A DNA stretch of 64,000 nucleotides from Hyaloscypha bicolor E (lineage: Eukaryota > Ascomycota > Leotiomycetes > Helotiales > Hyaloscyphaceae). The stretch is from assembly GCF_002865645.1 (NCBI RefSeq), contig NW_020194512.1, positions 3,513,183-3,577,182 of the forward strand, written 5' to 3'. The translations under genes were made by a program, and so were the position numbers. The notes beneath the pieces were generated by a model. It worked only from the letters and a program-made list of their open reading frames with translations, had not been told where the DNA came from and did no database searches. Shown piece by piece: positions 23,379 to 34,696 of this stretch (its first letter is position 1; every line of letters starts with the position of its first letter).

Positions 23379-23850
23379 ATTGTCGCAATTCGGTGGAAAG
23401 GTCTTTCTGGTGGTATCGTAGGTCCTAGGGCTCAGGCCACACTTGAGAATTTTGGAATGAAAATAAGCTCATTAAACAGAGCGAGACATATTAAATCATT
23501 ATTGAAAGCTTTTCAGTCTACTTTTGATAATATTAAATTATTTACTTAATAAAAACAATATTAATATATCTTATTACTTATTGATGTACCGGTATCCTGA
23601 TGGCTGCCAGCCTCAGCCTTATGCAACATGCGACTGCATATTTGCAGATTAGTGCGGGACAGTTGTCAGGGTATTGGAGATTGTGGGCACGGTTTGCTCG
23701 CTCTGGGTTACAATTATGTCTTGTATGGTATTCCTGGATGATCGATCCGGTTGAAGATATTTCGTACTGAGCTTTTCTGCAGTGCAACGGTGGCGACTGT
23801 TTCATTTGTGGAAAAGGTTTGTGTCAGTCTCATCCCCAAGATCCGGGGCT

Positions 23851-24820
23851 TTACACACTACGCCAAGCTCCAGACCCTTCTCCTTTCGGTGGCACTACAT
23901 GGGGAGTATCATCGTCTCTTATCCCAAATCCAGCGTCCACGTCCATCTGTTCATATCCCATGAGCGAACAGTATATAAAGATACCGTACCCAACCCCAAA
24001 CGTAGACAAGTATGCAATCGCAACCTAGAAAGGTACATCAGTTCGTTGTGCTGATGAATCAAGCATTCTCTTGCTCCGGTGTGGAAAGAAGAGGCACAGC
24101 CACTCACATTCGACTCCGGCCCCCACGGCTGCCTCTGAAGCAACGGCGAGCAAGCCATGACCGTCAACCCAATGATGTAACACAAGAACGAGTAGGCCAT
24201 AAACATCATGGGCACTTGCCACGTGAACACCATTTTCCACCTCACGGTCCACTCTCCCAAATCGTACTCGGAATTTCTCGCCTCATTCTGCGAAACCTGC
24301 CTGGAGGTCTTCTGCAACATATGTGGCAAGTACCGCAGAATCGCTTTACGAGCTCCGTCCGCCGAGGGATTCTCAGGAAAGGGGCCAAGTAAGCTGAATG
24401 CGGCGACTTGTTGGGCTGCGAGTAGAATACCGCAGATGGAGAAGGTGAGGGAGGCGTACCAGAAGCCGGGAGCGGTCCAGTGGGCTGATGCTACGGTGTT
24501 CCACGAGAAAGATGCAGTGATGACTGCTGTGATTGTGACGCACTGGGGCAATGTTAAAGTTGGCTTCAAGATTTGGGGTTTGGGAACAGTGCGCTTGCTC
24601 GGGGGGTGCGACTCACGGCGATGGAAATGAATTGCAGTTCCTCGATCTTTCGCTCTCGCCATCGAGCAAGCGACGCAAGGATCGCGGTGTGGTGTTCTCG
24701 CCGTACGGTCTGTTGTCCTATCTGTTGAATTGGCTTAAGGGTGTTGAAATTGAAGAAGCGGTAGTAAGGGAGGGTGATGATCTTCACAAGGAGACCTGCA
24801 ATGCCTTGGGACACGATCTA
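23851..24820 (-). CDS. Fungal multi-spanning membrane protein of unknown function
   Basis: Three exons are clear: one ending at 24617, then 24542-24108 and 24024-23851 (stop TAA at 23853-23851). The first ends KWRERKIEELQFISIA-like, just before the membrane part. The second carries FSWNTVASAHWTAPGFWYAS, LLAAQQVAAF, a cytosolic loop, and KMVFTWQVPMMFMAYSF with RQPWGPESN. The last has AIAYLSTFGVGYGIFIYCS and an acidic tail. Such proteins are widespread in ascomycetes without known function. The 5' end is uncertain: the frame opens behind an AATAG acceptor near 24820, and the only nearby upstream ATG (25021) would need a weak GTTATT donor. Confidence 0.7.
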
Positions 24821-24849
24821 TTTTTAAAGTTGTTGTTATAATGAGTTTC

Positions 24850-26160
24850 TCGGCGCAGGAGAAATTAGATTGAAGTTTCAGAATAATGCGAAATGGATGG
24901 GAGCTGTTAAACGATGAATAAATTTTAAAGACGTGATATGAAATTTTGACAGAATAACTTTACTGACAGTAGAAAGTCCCCTAGAGCGATCTCCCGTGTT
25001 GGACCTAGATGGAAATGACATCGCGGACGATGATCTGGGCCTTTGGGCCGAAAGCTTTGTATGTATCGAGGACCCGGTGGTTGAAAGTCTGAGTATTCTG
25101 AACAGGAAACTGCTTTGAATGACTGACAATTATGCGTTGGAAATTCGAGGTGCTGATCGCAAAGTCATAAACGAATCCCCGAGCTTCCCGCGTTTCGTTA
25201 ACGCAAAAGCGGCAGAGTTCGACGTGGTCAACGTGGCTGTCTGAACACAGCGTCCAATGCAAGTACAGGGCTTGATTTGAGCAGCGCAAAGGCGCGGGAA
25301 GCGGGACGCAAACCAATTACACTTTTGGCCTCAAATTTGGCGAACAGTCTCCGGACCTTGAGATGACTTCACTGGTCAGTGTTCCTGTCAGGTGCACTAC
25401 TTCCCAGGACAGCCGTCAGCACACCCAGGAGATCGCCACTGTGCAGATATGTCATATGACTGACCAATGGAACACATCGATCGTGCTTGAATGTTGGTTT
25501 GCTGTTCATTAGAAGCTCCTCTTTCTCGAAGTGGTCAGAACACAGGTCCAAACCTTCCTCGTCACGTGTGTGTGGATACCCTCTTTGGCCTACCCAATCA
25601 CCAATATTTGCTGGCAATAATTCGTTACCTCAATGGGCCCTCTACACCTCCCCATTGAGATGAAATTTAGCAGATTCTCTCAGAATACCAGGTTCGGGAG
25701 GTAACAGCACACACATCTGGGGACTGGTAGCGCGTTCAATTTCTGACGGCAGACCTCTAAGTATTATGTTAAGCTGCTGTTAGACGATCTGTGAGTTCGA
25801 TGTCTTCGGTTTTTCTCAACGAATGAATGTTTTGGGAGTTCCCAAGTTTCGGGTCCAGGGAGGTGTGAAATGTGCTAACATTGACTGATCCTTAATGAAC
25901 AAAAAAAAGGTGTTAAGAGTCCATACAATAACCATCACTCACTTCCAGATAGGGCTTTGCATTACTCACCTCACTCGACTTTTACTTTGGGTCCAAGGCG
26001 ATCTCCACCCTTAAGCTCAAGTGAATAGTTAAACCCAATTCACCCGCACAGGACGAAAATTTATCTTCAAAGAAGCATCTTTACCGGAATCTACTTTCAA
26101 AAATTACAGAAGAAACCGCACAATAAAAATTTGGCTTCGCGTTCCCACAAACTTTCAACT
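24850..26160. other. Intergenic region, no gene recognised
   Basis: Short frames only. The first 180 bp may contain an unresolved 5' exon of the membrane-protein gene to the left. Nothing else is supported. Confidence 0.4.
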
Positions 26161-26631
26161 ACAGCAGAAACTCGATATAACGATATCGATTTTAGCGCCT
26201 TTTTCTAACGATACACCGAGGTATCGTTGTATCAAGAATCACGTGCATCCACGTAAAGATAATAAAAATTAAAGATATATAAAGAATCTCTTCAGTAATA
26301 GCTCCTCGACGCTTTTTAGGCTGCTAAGGGCCTGTAGAATCAGTGGTAAATACTACAGGCTGTGAAATAGTGAGATCGATGGTCCGCGACTCCGAATTAC
26401 CGGGATTTGGGGGGTAGAAGGCCCTATAGAAGAGAGGAATTAATCTATTGGGTTCGATGATTAGAACGATATTACACCAAAATAATAATCTCCGGACCAT
26501 AAATCCTTACGATAATCGTTATGGGGGGTATATCGTAAGCCTAGGGCCAAAAAACAGTGGGACCTCACGGCTGTATCGCACTGTCAAGGATATCGCTAAA
26601 TCGAGAATCGTTATATCAAGGTTCTGCTGTA
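26160..26631. mobile_element. Tc1/mariner-like MITE, 468 bp, flanked by TA
   Basis: The element at 26162-26629 is bounded on both sides by TA. Its left end CAGCAGAAACTCGATATAAC and the reverse complement of its right end CAGCAGAACCTTGATATAAC match at 18 of 20 positions, and similarity continues inwards through CGAT and CGATTT..AGCG. TA duplication and CAG-starting long inverted ends fit pogo/Fot1-like Tc1-mariner elements. No transposase frame is present, so it is non-autonomous. Confidence 0.82.
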
Positions 26632-27433
26632 TACTCAACAAGATCGAACTTAATCCCTTTCGTCGCCGAACCAAGCATCGGCCGACTCCATACAACCTTC
26701 AGGACTTCGATCCCCAGACAACGGCCTCGTTCTCCTCGAGCTGCATCAAGATTTCCCCCTTCGGACCATTTCATATCTTTCTTCCGCCGCAAAAAGCAAT
26801 GACTTCCACGGGCGATCTAGTTCTCTTCCCTGAGCATCAACGCCCTTCTTAGACTTCCGACGAGCTCCCTCAACCTCCCACAATCCCACAGTCTAGCGAA
26901 CCTCCCATCTCCCCGAGTCAAAGGCTTCCTTTTTTGCACTCCCCAAGCTAGCGTTAGTACATGGAAAGTATCCCGTACATTCAGCACCGTTAGACTGGCG
27001 TCACGCAGATCATTATCTTTTTACCCAGAGAAGATAGCCGGAGGAATTTGGACTACCTGAAATGCTGCTTCAATAGCAATAATTATACTCTGCAAGGCAG
27101 AGCAATCACCCCAAATAGCATGTAGTGACTCTTGCAATGGCGGTCCTCTATTCGTAACATTGATCTTTCCTATTTACTATACCACATCCTCACCTTCTTC
27201 TTCCTCTTTAGCTTTCTTCTGCAGTCCAAATATTTCCTTGACCAACCCCTTCGCAGTCGGTCGACCTATCTCCTCTTAGCCCCTCTGTGCCTCTCCCCCA
27301 AACGAAGGAGGCACGTGGGATAATTCCGAAGCAGTCGACATGGTAGCGTGCCAAGGAGGGAAGTAAGATTGGAGAGTGAGGGAGAGGATTAGGGAGAGGG
27401 AAATGTGTAGGGATAGGATATACCATGGACAAT
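26632..27433. other. Intergenic region between two MITEs
   Basis: No coding region is recognised. CT-rich segments occur (27180-27220, and on the other strand 27355-27410). Confidence 0.35.
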
Positions 27434-27709
27434 TACGAAGGCGGGCGGCATTAAAATTCGTCTAATTCGCTAAGCGAGGGCGGGAGCAATATTAATCCTC
27501 GCAATACAGAAATTCTCGTAATTCCGCACTATACTTAATTATCGAGAAAATTCTACAAAAGTTAGATCTGCTTCTTTTCTATTATACAAAGCTATTTTAA
27601 AGAATTTTGGATGTTGCGTCGAGATTTGGTGCGATTTTCCAAATGTAGCGATTTTGGTGTTCCTGGCGTTTTAGCAGATTGACGATTTTTAATGCCGCCC
27701 GCCTTCGTA
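27434..27709. mobile_element. Short MITE, 272 bp, TA-flanked, with 27-bp inverted ends
   Basis: The element at 27436-27707 is bounded by TA. The left end begins CGAAGGCGGGCGGCATTAAA and the right end is its reverse complement; over 27 bp only one position differs. The interior is AT-rich with AATTCTCGTAATTCC-type segments and no coding capacity. TA flanks again suggest a Tc1/mariner-type donor, but the ends do not match the 26.2-kb element, so this is a separate family. Confidence 0.8.
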
Positions 27710-28244
27710 TATCATTTCTGCGCTGCAGCAGGGGAGGCCGAAGGCTAGGTAGTGGAGGGACCGATTCCGCTTCCTGCCTGCGAGACAATCCAAATAACTC
27801 TCAATTGCAATGGTCTCGTTTTGCAGTGACTGAATTCTCCCGCAACTTTGTAAATCACCTGATGTGTGGGGCTGCTGGGAAAGGGGCTTAAGCGAGGTGT
27901 CCGTGAGTCTACTGAGGTTGATGTTTTCTGTTTGCATAGAATGGGTGTTACCGGGCCCACCAACTCGCCATTGACGAAAAAATAGCTCTTTTGAGCATGG
28001 ATTGAATTAGTGATGCTTCAAAACTTCCCAAGCGAACTAATCTCCAAATTTGGCGGCAAGTAGTTTGATCACTGGTGAAGATCAGGGGCGGAGCGTGGTG
28101 ATCTTGCATAAAGGACACAATAAATCAACCAGAAGGCATCATTATGCAGTGTAGAGTTCCTTGTGGAATTTGAAATGTGATCTGCTATGTACATGCTGCT
28201 CTCAGAAGAATTCATCAAATGTCACGTGAAAGCATCATGCTCCG
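27710..28244. other. Intergenic region
   Basis: No supported gene. CACGTGA occurs at 28223-28229, just outside the LTR. Confidence 0.35.
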
Positions 28245-28569
28245 TAATATGTTGAAATTAGGGGCCTGAGGCCCCTAATAGGCTTAGTAAGCCCTGGAAC
28301 CGAACGCCATGGGGCTGTGCACTAGCTTAATACCCTGTCCAGCTGGAATACCCTGTATAGCTGGAATACCCTGTACGGCTGGAATACCCTGTATAGCTGT
28401 AATCGGTTCAGCTGGCATAGGGATTTAGTACATGTGACTTAGGGGGTTCAGGGCTATATATACGGGCTACTTACCACTGTAGAACAGCAGTCAATTCAGT
28501 ATCGTTTACTTGGTTTACATTGCAAGCACGTGACCCTAGCTATATTGCTTTAGCTAGTTCAACATAATA
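28245..28569. mobile_element. Solo LTR of a retrotransposon, 315 bp, with 5-bp target duplication
   Basis: The LTR at 28250-28564 begins TGTTGAA and ends TTCAACA, a perfect 7-bp terminal inverted repeat with TG..CA ends. TAATA flanks it on both sides (28245-28249 and 28565-28569), the 5-bp duplication left by retroviral-type integrases. A CTATATATAC TATA box lies near 28454, as expected for the U3/R boundary. U3 contains GGGGCCTGAGGCCCC and four tandem copies of an 18-bp unit. No internal retrotransposon sequence adjoins it, so it is a solo LTR left by recombination. Confidence 0.85.
28329..28400. repeat. 18-bp tandem repeat, four copies, inside the solo LTR
   Basis: Units AATACCCTGTNNNGCTGG lie at 28329-28346, 28347-28364, 28365-28382 and 28383-28400. 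They vary mainly at three positions (CCA, ATA, ACG, ATA). Being in U3, they may act as repeated upstream activating elements of the retrotransposon; that role is inference. Confidence 0.9.
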
Positions 28570-28669
28570 GATGTGGGCGGTCGCTCGCAGAGTCGGAGCT
28601 TGGTAAGGCTCAGGCTCAAGTGCCTTTGGAACTTTCTTCATGCCCTTCGGTCTTGGTTGCTGCTGTTTG

Positions 28670-29431
28670 TTAGCTCGTTCTTTGTTGTAGGGGCGGGGCT
28701 CGACTCACTCGTTCGCGGTTTGACTTCTGTCTCAATTTGGCCTCGGTGAACCACATAATCTCAGGCAAACCTTTCTTGAAAACTCTATTGGGTTCAGCCT
28801 GAACACCTATGGTGCTTGCTCCTTCTGCTGGTCCTTGATGGTCGAAATTCTCCTGCTCCATTCGGGACAACCACTTAGTCTCCAACGCTTCCACCTTCCG
28901 TTCCATCGTGAGGCTTCCTCGTCTCGGCTTTTGGAGAATCAAGCTTTTCACCTCCTCCAGCTCTCCCAGTTCGTCCCAAGTCTTTCCTCTGCCATAGAAC
29001 CCACCAATTGCCAAGTGACAGACCTTCTCTTTGGCGTCTCCAACCATCCCAGTTGCGTCGAAATTGCTGTAACCACCGAAAAAGGAGAGGAGAGCGTTCT
29101 CATCTTTCAGGCAGAGGGTGTCGGATTGAAAGTCAAAATAGATTGGGTTTCCTCGGAGCTGCGGCCCGAATGCAAGATGGTAGGTCTTCAGGGCTACTTT
29201 TCGAGATTCCTGGCAGGCATGTAGCAAGGAGGGAACGGACCGTGCGTTGTGGGCGACGCAATATTTCCGGACGGTCCAGCCTTTGGCGTCTCGAATTGTG
29301 AAGTCTGTGGAAGTTATGGTGATTGTGCGTGGAGCGGGAAGTGCGAAGCCCCAGACCATGCGCTGCAGTTCGAGTGGGAGCCTCGGGAAGCAAGTGAAGG
29401 TTCGGAGATGTGGGTTGCTTGGCTTGGCCAT
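28670..29431 (-). CDS. 2EXR-domain protein
   Basis: An intronless frame of 253 residues from ATG at 29431 (MAKPSNPHLRTF). The N-terminal 2EXR pattern is plain: FPRLPLELQRMVWGFALPAPRTI, followed by the family's second block VAHNARSVPSLLHACQESRKVALKTY and the strand NPIYFDFQSDTLCL. The domain is named for its ExR motifs and is frequent in Leotiomycete genomes, where large families of unknown function occur. The C-terminal half is charged and without recognisable fold. It lies on the opposite strand to the rest of the 2EXR array and only 100 bp from a solo LTR. Confidence 0.82.
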   Translation of the reverse strand: MAKPSNPHLRTFTCFPRLPLELQRMVWGFALPAPRTITITSTDFTIRDAKGWTVRKYCVAHNARSVPSLLHACQESRKVALKTYHLAFGPQLRGNPIYFDFQSDTLCLKDENALLSFFGGYSNFDATGMVGDAKEKVCHLAIGGFYGRGKTWDELGELEEVKSLILQKPRRGSLTMERKVEALETKWLSRMEQENFDHQGPAEGASTIGVQAEPNRVFKKGLPEIMWFTEAKLRQKSNRERVSRAPPLQQRTS

Positions 29432-30677
29432 CTTGTTTATTGTGTCTGATTGCGAAGGCGGATCAGACGAAGTGCTCAAAGGTGCTTAAAATGGGTAGAT
29501 TGGATATCGAGGGCAGGCAATCTGAGTAAACTTTTGCCGTGAAGTAGAATGCTGGGGAAGCTCTCGCTTGTTTCTGCGTGGTGTTCGGGGAAGTAACCAG
29601 GTAGAAGACAGCGGGGTTTTCGAAGGTGTTTGGTGCAGAGTTATGATTTTAGTTTGGTTCAAAATTGTAGGGAGTTGTCGAATTTATGGCGACGAGTCCT
29701 TAGTTTGGGACAATAGTTCACGACAATAGCAAGAATTGGGCTATTCACACCACACCACAATACTAAGCGAACACATACTTCAAGAGTTGAAAAATGCAGT
29801 GTTCGCAGTTTAAATTCTAACCGAAGACAGTCGGGTGGGTGTTTAGTGCCACAGAGGGTTGTTCTACAACACTAGCTCCCGCACACTTAAATTGACGGGC
29901 CCGGGTTGGAACGAGGAGTCACGATGAGCCACGTGATAATTGAGCATCAGGTCAAACAGCGGTATCTCATTTAGTCCCTCAGACTATTAATGCGAATATA
30001 TATACCATTAGTATCACTAGAAGAATAGATGGGTTACTGCAAAAAGCACTCCCCTATATCTACAACAGGGACGAGACTTTTCGGTTCAAAAATATTTTCG
30101 GGAACAGTGGAGTTTAAGAACAGTTTTGGATTACATCACATGGGATTCCTCCCAGCTATTTTGCATTTGTTTGTTTGGTTTCTCTGACATTTTGAGGTTG
30201 CAAGAGATGTAGTTCAGTTGAAAATCAAACGGAAGCGTCCGTAAGCAAGAACATCTGAACTCTGAGGTATTATTGAATTGGTGGTATACTGGCCTGGCTA
30301 GCCTACCATTCCTTCCAGCACTAGGTTCAACCACTAATTTAGTCTTCTTCACTCTCATTTCTAATGCTTCACTTGCGGCGCTTATTTACGCTCACTAATA
30401 TAGTCATTTGTTTTATTAGCTGATTTGTAATGTACGGAGAGCACGTGCTTCGGAATACCCATATCGCGGAAGGCTAATGGACATAAGAACGAAGCTTTGC
30501 ACTCCTTCTCTCCTGTTTTAAAACTCACTCCGCTGTATTTTAGTTATTTAGGCCTTATCAGTTATTAATATTATCGTTCTTGCACCTCCATATTGCTCCC
30601 TGTTCAATAGGTGTCACAAGGATCTACCATCAGCTATGATAACTTGGTAATTAGGAAAGCATGCCCAACGCTAACAG
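29432..30677. other. Intergenic region left of the hAT element
   Basis: No gene is recognised. A stretch at 29860-30067 begins TGTTCTACAACA and ends TCTACAACA with an internal ATATATATA, so it is LTR-like, but its flanks are not duplicated. Confidence 0.35.
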
Positions 30678-33600
30678 GGATATATCAGGCTCGGCAAAAA
30701 TTCCCTAATTTCCGGTATCAATAGGAATCGATGCCAGAATCGTAAGGTATCGATAGTATCGATAGTTCTATCAATACTTAGTCAGTATTTGCCCTATTTC
30801 TAAGGCCCTACCTAATTATTTTGACCCCACCATCTGATTTACTAAATAATTATATGATTCACAGCTTAATATAACTAATTCTAATACCCTAGCTAATTAT
30901 TTTAATTCCATTATCTGAACTATAGTAAATAACTATATAATTCACAGCTTTATAGCCCTATTTCTAAGGCTCTAGCCAATTATTTCCCCGCATCGTCTGA
31001 ACTATACCAAATAACTATATGATTCATAGCTTAATTCATAGCTTAATCTGAATTATTCAGGCTCCCATTTGAGTCATTTTTAGCCCTAGATATCTATATA
31101 ATAGGCTCTTAGCTCTTAGCCCTCCCTCTAACTTCCTTACATATACATATACTCTCTCTCTCTCCTCACATACTCCATATATATACCTTATATATAATAC
31201 TTCATATATACTACTTTATATATATATATATAATGGCAGCCCACGCTTAATAAGATCTCGTTATCTGGACTCGTATAGACCCCTCTAATAATACTAAGGC
31301 TTAGTACTTCCTTTATATGGGAGGAAATGAGCTCTAGCCCTTAGTTATTAATAGTAGTCCTTAGCAGAAGCGTACCTTTAATATTAATAATCCAGAACCC
31401 TCAGATATTATAATTAAGGATCCCTATACTCCTGGTATCTTTAATACCCTACTTCTCCCTAAAGTTATTAATATAATCTTGACTTAGCAAGTATAAGTTA
31501 CTTCTCCTGAGTTTATATAATCTGTACTAAGTAATATAGTAGTAAAGTTAATACCCAGACTCCTTATACTACTTATAATAAGGGTCAAGATATATTTATA
31601 GAGTATTTAAGGGTTCCTGGTAAAGAATAATATAGGATATATAGTAACTATATTTATTATAGTTATGCGACCTAATATACTATATGAGATATTAATAATA
31701 ATAGAGAAGAGGGAGGTTCTATAGAAAAGTCTAAATCTCCTAAAATTATATAAAGTAAACGAGTTTTAAAGCCTAGAGCTTATCCTGGCTAGTAAGTTTA
31801 TAGGTTCTAGATAGGGCTACTTACTCTCTTTATATTATATAATTATCTGGCTTTTATATAATATTTACCCTCTTTTAATTTTACTTATAATTATAATTAC
31901 TTTTATATAGTACCTGAAAACTAAAAGAAGAGATTCTAATCTGGCCCTAAAATATTATATAAAAAGTATAGAATCTCTCTTTTTTCTCAGATTTCTCTCT
32001 TAGTCTTAAGGAAAGTATTTAGAATCCTATTTCTTTTCTAGTACTTTAAATATTCTTATATTTTAATTATCTCTACTTCTATTTATATCCTATTCTAGCT
32101 TATTATATAATATTCTTCTAAAAATACTCTCTCTAGCTTATTATTTATTAGTAGAATAAAGAGAATATTAATAGCTATAAGAGAGAGCCTTAGCTAGTAT
32201 TACCTCTATATATCCTAATACTATTATATAAGGGCCCCCTATTTACTAGAATTATATAATTCTAATAAGTTATAGTTCTTAAACTCGTCTTAACTTATAA
32301 GACGAGCTTTTACTCTAAGAAATAAGGTAATATAATTATATATATCTAGTTCTAGTATCTCGTAAGATAAGCCTTTATACTAAAAAGCTAGTAGTATAGG
32401 TATAATAATAGGCCTTTTCTAATATTTCTCCTAGAGCTTTTTAATCTTAGCCAAAACTAGCTTTAACTATTTCTTTAGCTAGTATATCTTAATATATCTT
32501 ATATAATTATAAGAATTTAAGATTAATATAATAATATAAACTAGAGACATATTAGTTCTTATATAATAATTATCTAGAACTTTATATACTGCCTTAATTT
32601 AATAAAGGAAGTCTTTTTCCTCTATATCCTTATTCTTCTAATATTTAGCTTATTAGAATTAGTATAATTATATAAGATTATATAAAAGAAAAGAATAACT
32701 TATATTCTCTTATTAGAGGTATTTAATTAAGATATTTATTATAAAAAGAGTAGAATTAAATAAAGTTAAGTCCTTAGCTATAAGAGTAGCTTATATAAAG
32801 AATATAAGAAAGTCCTTAATTATATAAAGCTTTTTCTAATCTTTAGAAATCAAGATATTCTCCTTAAGCTTCTTTTTATAATTTTAATAATACCTTTCTA
32901 TTACTAGCCTCAAGTTAAGTAATATATAAAGTATCTTATACTAGCTATTCTATCTTATATAATTATCTATTAGAATTAGCCTTTTTATAAGTATATAAAA
33001 CTCCTCTATTTTTCTAGCTAATTTATAAATATAAACTATAATATTATATACTTGGCCAAGGGATCCTATTAGCCTAAACTAGGCCTTTATTACCTCTATT
33101 ATATTAAAGACTCTAGTATACTACTTCTGCTTATTATATGAATTAAGGTTCTCTAAGCTAACCTAATTCGTAAATAAGAAAGCTTATATAACTAGATTAA
33201 TAATATAGCCCAGATAGCGAATATACTAGTAATCTACCTCCTAGTTTAAGCTTAGCTTATTCTTTAGCTTCTTTTAAACTAATTAATAAAGAATATTATT
33301 TATTAAGACATTATTATATATAATAGCTTCAAGCTTATAAATAATACTATAATCTTGAAGAACTAGCTAAAGGATTAATATTTAAGCTTCTGAGCTATAG
33401 CCAGAGACCTGCTTTAAAGCAAGAAGGGCCTTTTATTACTTTCTATTATATATAGTAAAATGGCTATAGATTATAAGTAAAAGTAATTAATTTGGAGAGA
33501 TCTAGATATCTAGAGAAATATAGATAAGTAAGAGTATAGCCTAAACTACTTATTATATGATATCCTAGTGCCTTTTCCAAGTGTTTTTAACTAAGCTAGT

Positions 33601-34317
33601 AATTCCTAAATACGAAGTTATAATCTTGCCTTTAATAGCTCGATTAAGTACTTGGCAAAATATATGGAACTCTGGCTATTTAATAAGAGTATAGGACAGA
33701 TTCCATATAATAATGAGAATAATTAGAGCTTTAAGAATAACCGAGATATTAAGGTAAGCTTCTAGGATCTCAGTATTAAGCTCCTCTTACTTGTTTGTTC
33801 TAGTAGCTTGGTAGTAATATTGCCTTAATTATAAATTAACTATTACTTGGTTCTTACTAATAGCTATCTTAATAGGGATCTTGTAAATACCTTATATATG
33901 CTTCTTTATATTCTCTAAAAGAGAAGTATAATATGGCTTTCTCGTTTCCTTATTATAATAGATATAATAGAAGTAGGCTTGGTTCTTCTTTACAGTGGGA
34001 TTACGTATATGCTTCCAGACCGGGGCCCTTAATTTTCGGCTGGAAGGGGCTTCTAGTTCTAGATCTACAAAAGCAGAAGCTAGAGAGGAAAAGTCTAGCT
34101 TATGCGAAGAAGACATTTTGAGTGTGTAATCCAAATAGAATGAGAATAAAAGATGTGAGAATAGAGAGAGTGAAAAATTAGAGGGTGCGGGGTAGAAAGC
34201 GGTATAGGAATCAATAAGGAATTAATACGTATTGATACTTACTAATACCTTATTAATACCAGTAACTATCGATTCCTTATTAATACCTCAGGTATTTTTG
34301 CCGAGCCTGGGATATAT
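30678..34317 (-). mobile_element. RIP-degraded hAT DNA transposon, 3.6 kb, with intact ends
   Basis: The element at 30686-34309 has perfect 16-bp terminal inverted repeats CAGGCTCGGCAAAAAT and a perfect 8-bp target duplication GGATATAT (30678-30685, 34310-34317), both diagnostic of hAT. Near the right end, on the minus strand (about 34116-33892), the start of a transposase is still readable: a BED-finger-like stretch with VWKHIRNPTVKKNQ and YTSLLENIKKHI. The two cysteines expected in the finger read Tyr (FYYIYYNKE), i.e. TGY to TAY changes. The remaining 3 kb is extremely AT-rich and nearly free of CA, TG and CG, consistent with RIP. It cannot encode a functional transposase. Confidence 0.93.
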
Positions 34318-34696
34318 CCGAGCAATCGAAGATCTACTTACTGGATTCGATTTTATATGGTTGCCAATTGTTTGTCGATTTCGTTCGCTATGATGCCTCC
34401 ATCAAAATTTTCTGTTTATAAGCATCGTTCCTTGGAAGGGTTTATCCTGACGTCGTTCACGATCTTAGAACAGCTACCAGGGCTTTGGATTACTTAAAGG
34501 ACGGCTCACTTGACTTGGGTATAAATAAAGTACTTGGGTCAACTACTTCTTCCTTCTTGGATTCATCGGCAACATTAAACCCGAGACGTGACATCTTCGC
34601 AAGAACCAACACCATTACAAAGAACTGGACACGAAGCTCCAGATACGTGATAACTACCTCTTTTCGCTTCCGCCAAACATATTCTCCAAAACGATC

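Noticed and set aside
29860..30067. LTR-like segment beginning TGTTCTACAACA and ending TCTACAACA
   Set aside because: The flanks (AGGGT and GGGAC) are not a target duplication and no second copy is visible, so it is not listed as an element.
31000..33800. Search for other transposase exons inside the hAT body
   Set aside because: Stops are too dense in every frame and the sequence too AT-biased to assign domains by eye; only the BED-like start near the right end is claimed.
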